A DNA stretch of 13,670 bases from contig CABXPN010000026.1 of assembly GCA_902514225.1 (NCBI GenBank), forward strand, positions 1-13,670. The letters run 5' to 3'. Positions 7,371 to 13,670 of the stretch are shown piece after piece. The notes below the pieces were generated by a model. The model saw nothing but the letters and a program-made list of their open reading frames with translations, was not told the origin of the DNA and did not search any database. How positions within the stretch are numbered: the first letter of the stretch is position 1; the number at the start of each line of letters is the position of its first letter. Made by a program: the position numbers and the translations under genes. The DNA comes from an uncultured Bacteroidota bacterium (lineage in GTDB: Bacteria; Bacteroidota; Bacteroidia; Flavobacteriales; BACL11).

Positions 7371-8909
7371 ATACTAGTAAAAACTTACGGTTCTGCAGTA
7401 AATGGAATACACGCTACAACTATTACAATTGAGGTTGATGTAACTGCCGGAATTAAATTCTATTTAGTAGGACTTCCTGATAATGCAGTAAAAGAATCAG
7501 AACAAAGAATAAGAGCTGCCCTACAAAATAACGGATATCGAATTCCAGGAAAAAAGATTGTAATTAATATGGCTCCTGCTGATATTAAAAAAGAGGGTTC
7601 TTCTTATGATTTACCTTTGGCAATTGGAATTTTGGCTGCCTCCGGACAAATGAAATCAAATAAAATTTCGGATTATATTATTATGGGAGAATTATCTTTG
7701 GATGGTAGTTTGCAACATATAAAAGGAGTTCTTCCTATTGCTATTAAGGCAAGAGAAGAAGGATATAAAGGAGTTATTTTACCAAAAGAAAATGCAAGAG
7801 AATCAGCTATTGTTAATAATCTGGATGTCTTAGGAGTCAATAATATTAAAGAATTAATTAATTTCTTTAATGGGGATTCAGAAATAGAGAAAACAGAAAT
7901 TGATACTAGAGCAGAATTTTATTCGGCACTTAATAATAACATCCCTGATTTTTCGGATGTAAAAGGACAAGAAAATATAAAAAGAGCTTTAGAAATTGCA
8001 GCTGCTGGTGGTCATAATGTAATAATGATAGGGCCACCTGGAGCAGGAAAAACAATGTTAGCTAAAAGATTGTCAGGAATTTTACCTCCTTTGAGTTTAC
8101 AAGAAGCTTTAGAAACAACTAAAATTCATTCAGTAGCAGGGAGATTATCTGCAAACGACACACTTATCACTTCCAGGCCATTTCGTTCTCCACACCATAC
8201 AATTTCGGATGTAGCATTAGTTGGAGGGGGAGGAAACCCTCAACCTGGAGAAATTTCTTTGGCTCATAATGGAGTATTATTTCTGGATGAATTACCAGAA
8301 TTCAAAAGAACTGTTTTGGAGGTAATGAGGCAACCTTTAGAAGATAGGATAGTTACTATTTCTCGTGCCAAATCTACTGTGCATTACCCAGCAAGTTTTA
8401 TGTTAGTTTCTTCCATGAACCCTTGTCCTTGTGGATATTACAACCACCCTGAAAAAGATTGCATGTGCCCTCCAGGTATGGTCCAGAAATATCTGAATAA
8501 AATTTCAGGTCCACTTTTAGACAGAATTGATTTGCATGTTGAGGTTACTCCTGTTAGTTTTACGGAGTTGTCTTCAAAAGAAAAGGGGGAAAGTAGTTCT
8601 GAAATTAGAGAAAGAGTAATGAAATCAAGAAAGATACAAGAGAAAAGATATTCTGAGGATGAAATGATACATGCTAATGCACAAATGAGTAGTAAACAAT
8701 TGCAGAAATTCTGTAAATTAGATAAAGAAAGTAGTGAGATGTTAAAAATGGCTATGGAAAAGTTAAACCTTTCTGCCAGAGCTTATGATAGAATCTTAAA
8801 AGTATCCCGTACAATAGCAGATTTAGCAAATAATAAAAATATAACAAGCGAGCATATTGCAGAAGCTATTCAATACCGATCTTTGGATAGAGAGGGTTGG
8901 GCAGGATAA
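7371..8909 (+). CDS. yifB: YifB/ComM-family AAA+ ATPase (Mg-chelatase-like), ATA in place of the start codon
   Basis: Members of the YifB/ComM family resemble Mg-chelatase subunit I; ComM is a helicase promoting branch migration during natural transformation. Read from ATA 7371 the protein has 512 residues, the usual length, and opens with LVKTYGSAVNGIHATT, matching the family N-terminus (MLxKVYGSAV). The first ATG, at 7569, would remove 66 conserved residues including GLPDNAVKESEQR. The N-terminal ChlI domain covers about 1-190. The AAA+ core has Walker A GPPGAGKT (221-228), RPFRSPHHTISD (269-280) and Walker B LFLDELPEF (303-311). A four-Cys loop (C352, C354, C364, C366, in PCPCGYY and DCMC) is probably metal-binding. 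The C-terminal lid domain ends near LSARAYDRILKVSRTIADLA. No ATG, GTG or TTG lies in frame between the TAG at 7347 and 7569. Either AUA initiates or an ATG has been lost by mutation or error. Confidence 0.88.
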   Translation: MLVKTYGSAVNGIHATTITIEVDVTAGIKFYLVGLPDNAVKESEQRIRAALQNNGYRIPGKKIVINMAPADIKKEGSSYDLPLAIGILAASGQMKSNKISDYIIMGELSLDGSLQHIKGVLPIAIKAREEGYKGVILPKENARESAIVNNLDVLGVNNIKELINFFNGDSEIEKTEIDTRAEFYSALNNNIPDFSDVKGQENIKRALEIAAAGGHNVIMIGPPGAGKTMLAKRLSGILPPLSLQEALETTKIHSVAGRLSANDTLITSRPFRSPHHTISDVALVGGGGNPQPGEISLAHNGVLFLDELPEFKRTVLEVMRQPLEDRIVTISRAKSTVHYPASFMLVSSMNPCPCGYYNHPEKDCMCPPGMVQKYLNKISGPLLDRIDLHVEVTPVSFTELSSKEKGESSSEIRERVMKSRKIQEKRYSEDEMIHANAQMSSKQLQKFCKLDKESSEMLKMAMEKLNLSARAYDRILKVSRTIADLANNKNITSEHIAEAIQYRSLDREGWAG

Positions 8910-8923
8910 AATTCTTATATTCG
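8897..8923 (+). promoter_or_regulatory. Promoter-like elements upstream of the M42 peptidase gene
   Basis: TATATTCG (8916-8923) differs by one base from the -7 consensus TAnnTTTG and ends 22 nt before the ATG at 8946. A TTG at 8897-8899 could be the -33 element, although its 16-nt spacing is slightly short. The elements overlap the 3' end of yifB. Confidence 0.4.
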
Positions 8924-8945
8924 CAATCTTTAAAATTAATAAATT

Positions 8946-10034
8946 ATGGCAAAAAAGAAAATAATTACTAAAACATCAGAAGCATTTTTAGAAACATATT
9001 TAAATAATCCATCACCAACAGGATTTGAAAGCGGTGGACAGAAAATGTGGTTAGACTATATTAATCCTTACATTGATGAACATTTTGTAGATACTTACGG
9101 AACGGTTGTTGGGGTAATAAATCCGGAAGCAAAATATAAAGTTGTTATAGAAGCTCATGCAGATGAAATATCTTGGTTTGTACATTATATAACTAAAGAT
9201 GGTTATATTTATTTAAGAAGAAATGGTGGTTCTGATCATCAGATTGCTCCATCAAAAAGAGTAAATATTCACACCAAGAAAGGGATGGTAAAGGCAGTTT
9301 TCGGATGGCCAGCAATACATACCAGAACTGCAGCAACTGAAAAACCCCCTAAACTAGATAATATTTTTTTAGATTGTGGATGTTCTAGTAAAGAGGAGGT
9401 AGAAAAATTAGGGATTCATGTTGGTTGTGTAGTTACTTATGAAGATGAATTTATGATTCTGAATAATAAGTATTATGTTGGTAGAGCTTTAGATAATAGG
9501 ATAGGAGGTTTTATGATTGCTGAGGTTGCTCGTCTATTACATGAAAACAAAGTAAAATTGCCTTTTGGTTTATATATTACTAATTCGGTACAAGAAGAAG
9601 TAGGATTGAGAGGAGCTCAGATGATAGTGGAGCAAATAAAACCAGATGTTGCTATTGTAACTGATGTATGCCATGATACTGGAACTCCAATGTTGGATAA
9701 AATAAAACAAGGAGATACAAAATGCGGTGATGGACCTGTTTTAACTTATGGGCCAGCAGTACAAAATAATTTATTGGAGCTTATTATAACAGCTGCCAAG
9801 AAGAATAAGATTCCTTTCCAGAGAGCTGCTGCATCTCGTGCTACCGGAACAGATACTGATGCCTTTGCATATGCAACTGGGGGTGTAGCTTCATCATTAA
9901 TTTCTTTAGCGCTCAGATATATGCATACTACTGTGGAGAGTGTAGCGAAAGATGATGTAGAAAATGTAATTAGATTGATTTACGAATCTTTACAGAAAAT
10001 TAAAAATAATCACGATTTCAGATACTTAAAATAA
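8946..10034 (+). CDS. M42-family metallopeptidase (glutamyl/tetrahedral-type aminopeptidase)
   Basis: M42 peptidases are cytosolic, di-metal aminopeptidases that usually assemble into large hollow particles and trim peptides after proteasome- or Lon-like degradation. Some members were once annotated as endoglucanase M, and cellulase activity should not be assumed. The expected metal ligands and catalytic residues are visible: H71 and D73 (EAHADE), D183 (ALDNR), the Glu pair E217/E218 (QEEVG), D240 (VTDVCHD) and H327 (RYMHTTVE). The 362 residues match the family length and there is no signal peptide. The ATG at 8946 follows the yifB stop by 36 nt and has its own promoter-like box. The stop codon lies inside the inverted-repeat terminator. 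Substrate preference cannot be read from the sequence. Confidence 0.92.
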   Translation: MAKKKIITKTSEAFLETYLNNPSPTGFESGGQKMWLDYINPYIDEHFVDTYGTVVGVINPEAKYKVVIEAHADEISWFVHYITKDGYIYLRRNGGSDHQIAPSKRVNIHTKKGMVKAVFGWPAIHTRTAATEKPPKLDNIFLDCGCSSKEEVEKLGIHVGCVVTYEDEFMILNNKYYVGRALDNRIGGFMIAEVARLLHENKVKLPFGLYITNSVQEEVGLRGAQMIVEQIKPDVAIVTDVCHDTGTPMLDKIKQGDTKCGDGPVLTYGPAVQNNLLELIITAAKKNKIPFQRAAASRATGTDTDAFAYATGGVASSLISLALRYMHTTVESVAKDDVENVIRLIYESLQKIKNNHDFRYLK

Positions 10035-10069
10035 GAAAAAGGAACCTTTTGGTTCCTTTTTCTTATTTT
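10028..10069. terminator. Bidirectional intrinsic terminator between convergent genes
   Basis: A perfect 19-bp inverted repeat has arms at 10028-10046 and 10051-10069 around a TTTT loop. The core AAGGAACC/GGTTCCTT is flanked by A-runs on the left and T-runs on the right, so the transcript of either strand forms a stem followed by U-rich sequence. It contains the TAA of the M42 gene (10032-10034) and nearly all of the tag stop codon (10068-10070), so it serves both transcripts. Confidence 0.9.
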
Positions 10070-10634
10070 ATTCATCATGCCTGAAACAATCTATAGTGTG
10101 GTCGTTTACCATTCCCATGGCTTGCATATGTGCGTAAACAATAGTTGAGCCTACAAACTTAAATCCTCTACTTTTTAAGTCCTTACTTATTTTATCGGAT
10201 AAAGGAGTGTTGGCAGGCATTTCACTCATTGAGATAAAATTGTTTTGTACAGGTTTTCCATCTACAAAGTCCCAAAGATATTTACTAAACGATCCGAATT
10301 CTTTTTGCACTTCCATAAAAGCAATAGCATTTGTTTTGGCTGCTTTTATTTTTAAGGTATTTCTAATAATTCCAGAATCTAGTTTTAGTTCAGATAGTTT
10401 TTCATCAGAATAATTAGCAATTTTTTGATAATTAAAATTATCAAATGCTTTACAAAAGTTTTCTCTTTTCCTTAAAATAGTAATCCAACTAAGTCCTGCC
10501 TGAAAAGTTTCTAATAATAAAAATTCAAATATTTTGGTATCATCATAAACAGGAACTCCCCACTGAGTATCATGATATTTTATGTAAAGTGGGTCGTTTT
10601 CGCACCACTTACATCTTTTTACTTCCCGTGACAT
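10068..10634 (-). CDS. tag: DNA-3-methyladenine glycosylase I
   Basis: Tag excises 3-methyladenine from alkylated DNA to start base-excision repair. Read from the ATG at 10634, the protein has 188 residues, close to the 187 of E. coli Tag, and key residues line up with a constant offset of four. The zinc ligands are C8, H21, H179 and C183, seen in [16 protein letters not shown] and [11 protein letters not shown]42 and W50 ([10 protein letters not shown]) line the base-binding pocket. An upstream ATG at 10667 in the same frame would add 11 basic residues that the family does not have, so I rejected it. The chosen start lies 16 nt inside the 3' end of secA, so tag is probably coupled to secA translation. 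The stop is within the shared terminator. Confidence 0.93.
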   Translation of the reverse strand: MSREVKRCKWCENDPLYIKYHDTQWGVPVYDDTKIFEFLLLETFQAGLSWITILRKRENFCKAFDNFNYQKIANYSDEKLSELKLDSGIIRNTLKIKAAKTNAIAFMEVQKEFGSFSKYLWDFVDGKPVQNNFISMSEMPANTPLSDKISKDLKSRGFKFVGSTIVYAHMQAMGMVNDHTIDCFRHDE

Positions 10635-13600
10635 TTTTTGTATTTCTTTCCGCTTCCACATGGACATGGAGCGTTTCTTTCAATTTTCTTCTCAGTTCGG
10701 ATTGGTTGTGCTTTTTGTTTCTGAGGAGCTTGATTTGGATTTTGTGGATTTGCATCTGGAATATCGGAAGCTCTACTTGTTTGTAAGTTTGTTTCCTCTA
10801 AAATATGTTTTTCTTCCTTTATATTGTTTTCACCGCTATTAATACCTGCTTTTAATAAGAAGGAAACAATATCCTTATTTATTTTACTCATTAAAACTTT
10901 AAATAAATCAATAGCTTCGAATTTGTAAATTAATAATGGGTCTTTTTGTTCGTAAACTGCATTTTGTACAGATTGCTTTAAGTCGTCCATTTCTCTTAAA
11001 TGCTCTTTCCAGAAATCATCAATTATTGCCAGAGTTACTCCTTTTTCGATAGCAGTAGAAATATTATTTCCTTCAGATTTTACAGATTCTTCTAAATCTG
11101 CAGTTACCTGAAGTGTTTTAATCCCATCTGTAAAAGGTATTACTATATTTTTGTAAGTAGCAGATTGTGTTTCGAATACATTTTTAATTTGAGGCAATAC
11201 AGAACTTGCTATATTTGAAGATTTTAACTTATAGTTTCCCAAACATTTTTCAAAAGTGATATCTACAATTTCATCTTCTGTTTTTGATTCGAATTCTTCC
11301 TTTGAAACAGGAGTGCTAATTGTTAAGATTCTCATTACATCTTGTGAGTAGGAATCAAAATCTTTAAACTCGTGGGATTGATTTACAATATTAAAACAAG
11401 TGTCGTACACCATGTTCGATACATCCAAAGAAAGTCTTTCTCCAAAAAGAGCATGTCGTCTTTTTGTGTAGATAATTTCTCTTTGCTTGTTCATTACATC
11501 ATCATATTCCAGAAGTCTTTTACGAGTTCCGAAATTATTTTCCTCTACTTTTTTCTGAGCTCTTTCAATAGATTTGTTTACCATGGAATGAGAGATCACC
11601 TCACCTTCTTCTAGTCCCATTCTGTCCATAAGTTTAGCTATTCTTTCTGAACCAAACAAACGCATTAGTTTATCTTCTAAAGAAACGAAAAACTGAGAAG
11701 AACCTGGATCTCCTTGTCTACCAGCACGACCTCTTAACTGCCTATCAACTCTTCTGGAATCATGTCTTTCAGTACCAATAATTGCAAGTCCTCCAGCTTC
11801 TTTTACCTCATCAGAAAGTTTAATGTCGGTACCCCTACCAGCCATATTTGTAGCGATAGTTACTACAGATGCGTTTCCTGCTTCTGCTACAATATCCGCT
11901 TCTCTTTGGTGTAGTTTTGCATTTAAGATATTATGTTTTATTCCTCTTGTTTTCAGAATTCTACCTAAAAGTTCTGATATTTCTACAGAAGTTGTACCAA
12001 CTAAAATTGGCCTTCCTTGCTCTGTTAAAGAAACAATTTCCTCAATTACTGCATTATATTTCTCTCTATTGGTTTTATAAACTAAATCATCTCTATCATC
12101 TCTTTGTATTGGTCTGTTTGTAGGTATTGCTACTACATCTAATTCATAAATTTCCCAAAATTCACCCGCTTCCGTTTCAGCAGTACCCGTCATACCAGCA
12201 AGTTTATTGTACATACGGAAATAATTCTGCAATGTAATAGTTGCAAATGTTTGAGTAGAAGCTTCAATTTTCACATTCTCTTTTGCTTCAATTGCTTGAT
12301 GAAGTCCATCAGAATACCTTCTACCATCCATGATACGACCTGTCTGCTCATCAACAATTTTAACTTTATTATCCATTACAACATACTCTACATCTTTTTC
12401 GAAAAGTGTATATGCTTTTAATAGCTGATTTACCGTATGGATTCTTTCACTTTTTATAGAAAAATCTCTCATTAAAATTTCTCTTTGTTTTGCTTTCTCT
12501 GATTCGGATAAATCAGAGTTATCTAAAACAGAGATAGAAGCTCCAACATCAGGCATAATAAAGAAATCTTTATCTTCAGAATTCCCAGTCATTACGTCAA
12601 TTCCTTTATCAGTAAGTTCTATTGAGTTATTTTTTTCATCAATTACAAAGAATAAATCTTCATCAACTATATGCATGTTCTTACTCTTCTCTTGCATATA
12701 GAAGTTCTCAGTTTTCTGTAATTGAGCTCTTATTCCTTCTTCACTTAAAAATTTAATTAAGGCTTTATTTTTCGGAAGTCCTCTAAATACTCTTAATAAA
12801 TTAAACCCACCCTCTTCTTTATTTCCTTCTTTTAATAATCTTTTAGAGTCAGAAAGTATAGTTGTAACATATTTCCTTTGTGCAGAAACTAATGTATCAA
12901 TTTTATGTTTTAGTTCATTAAATTCATGAACGTCACCTTTTGGAGTTGGTCCTGAAATGATAAGAGGAGTTCTGGCATCATCAATTAATACAGAATCTAC
13001 CTCATCTACAATAGCGTAATGATGCTTCCTCTGAACTAAAGCGTCAGGTTTTTTAGCCATATTATCCCTCAAATAATCAAATCCAAATTCATTATTTGTA
13101 CCATAAGTAATGTCAGATAAATAAGCTTTTTTTCTATTGTCCGAATTTGGTGGATGGTTATCAATGCAATCAATTGAAAGTCCATGGAGCATCTCTTTTT
13201 GCAAGGTAATTATTTACTGTAATCAGATGAACACCTAATCCGGTTAATGCATTTAAAAACACAGGAAGTGTAGCGGAAAGAGTTTTCCCTTCTCCAGTTT
13301 GCATTTCTGCTATTTTCCCTTGATGCATTACAATACCACCAATTAACTGAACGTCATAATGTACCATCTCCCACAGAGTGTCGTTTCCGGCTGCTTTCCA
13401 ATGGTTACTGTAAATAGCTTTTGCTCCTCTAATACTAATAAAATCCTTTTCAGTAGAAAGATCTTTATCAAATTCAGTTGCTGTTACTTCAATTTTTTCG
13501 TTTTCAGTAAATCTTCTGGCAGTTTCTTTTACAACAGCAAATGCAGTTGGTAATATTTCTGATAAAACTTCTTCTAGTTTTTCAATTACAACAACTTCTT

Positions 13601-13670
13601 TTTTATCTATTTGATCGTAAAGTGTTTCTTTTTCTTCTGCACTTATATCAGACTCAGCTTTTTCTTTCAG
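10619..13670 (-). CDS. secA: Preprotein translocase ATPase SecA, 5' end outside window and frame broken near 13187
   Basis: SecA drives preproteins through SecYEG by ATP hydrolysis and is normally essential. The upstream piece (13670-13188) reads [17 protein letters not shown] and carries Walker A TGEGKT (13281-13298) and [10 protein letters not shown], then hits a TGA at 13170-13172. The downstream piece resumes one frame away at CAT 13186 with [11 protein letters not shown]. It carries the DEVD box (12995-13006), [17 protein letters not shown], the arginine-finger region [18 protein letters not shown], and a C-terminal zinc-binding SEC-C motif (CPCG...KKCHGK). Homologues have nine residues between RDA and the LGL/HGL motif (RDAENNRPLFEFLGL in E. 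coli); here one nucleotide remains. That equals a 26-nt loss plus a frameshift. The window holds about 1016 codons, and I estimate roughly 90 N-terminal ones lie outside. An extra segment of about 70 residues in NBD1 (about 12655-12871) is typical of Bacteroidota SecA. Confidence 0.9.
13187..13188 (-). other. Frame break / missing segment in secA
   Basis: On the minus strand GAT GCT (13193-13188, Asp-Ala) is followed by a single C (13187) and then CAT GGA (13186-13181, His-Gly) in a different frame. Skipping that C would join RDA directly to HGLSID, but still without the nine residues normally found between them. An ancestral junction needs eight whole codons plus two bases more. Only one frame is disturbed, and the flanking sequence on both sides is intact and conserved. 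Confidence 0.85.

Noticed and set aside
7569..8909. yifB starting at the first ATG, 7569
   Set aside because: The 66 codons upstream encode conserved family sequence in the same open frame, so this would be an implausible truncation.
10635..10667. Upstream ATG (10667) as the tag start
   Set aside because: It adds 11 basic residues not seen in the family and deepens the overlap with secA. The ATG at 10634 gives a constant offset to E. coli Tag at all key residues.
11372..12123. Open frames on the plus strand opposite secA
   Set aside because: They lie antisense to strongly conserved SecA motifs, have low-complexity hydrophobic translations and have no recognisable domain.
12655..12871. Extra segment in SecA as an intein or mobile insertion
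   Set aside because: It has no intein splice motifs or repeat borders, is in frame, and resembles the NBD1 insertion known in Bacteroidota SecA.
1..13670. CRISPR array, IS element, prophage, tRNA/rRNA gene or defence system
   Set aside because: I saw no direct-repeat/spacer pattern, transposase, integrase, tRNA-like cloverleaf or defence-type domain. Apart from the terminator stem, there is no notable repeat.

Overview
The window is a 13.7 kb piece of an AT-rich bacterial chromosome, most likely from Flavobacteriia (Bacteroidota). Four things point there: family-typical protein variants (TrmB with FPDPQ, an Mrp without its CxxC but with a GCS tail, a SecA with a lineage-specific NBD1 insertion), TAnnTTTG-like promoter boxes 18-22 nt before starts instead of E. 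coli-type boxes, no obvious Shine-Dalgarno sequences, and tightly packed housekeeping genes. I see no mobile element, CRISPR array, rRNA or tRNA gene, and no gene-free stretch over 60 bp.

Layout. Plus strand, 1-10034: trmB (5' end outside the window), an alkyltransferase-like (ATL) DNA-binding protein with a 1-nt frame break, mrp, a small Nfu-type Fe-S scaffold, pabB (TTG start), tilS, a small two-TM membrane protein with a PH-like tail, dsbD, a yifB/comM-type AAA+ ATPase whose only plausible start is ATA, and an M42-family metallopeptidase. A perfect 19-bp inverted repeat (10028-10069) then separates two convergent gene sets and contains both stop codons. Minus strand, 13670-10068: secA (5' end outside the window, frame broken at about 13187/13188) followed by tag, whose start overlaps the end of secA by 16 nt.

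Functions. The cluster combines tRNA modification (TrmB m7G46, TilS lysidine-34), Fe-S delivery (Mrp, Nfu), folate precursor synthesis (PabB), envelope thiol-disulfide transfer (DsbD), preprotein export (SecA), alkylation-damage handling (ATL and Tag, at opposite ends) and proteolysis (M42). From mrp to dsbD the genes are spaced -11 to +7 nt, which suggests one transcript. yifB and the M42 gene each have their own promoter-like box.

I do not see a new multi-gene system. The most notable signals are coding irregularities: a -1 break in the ATL gene, an ATA start for yifB, and a missing segment of about 26 nt in secA that removes nine family-conserved positions and shifts the frame of an essential gene. 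Three in 13.7 kb suggests either sequence/assembly error or real gene decay; the sequence alone cannot decide.
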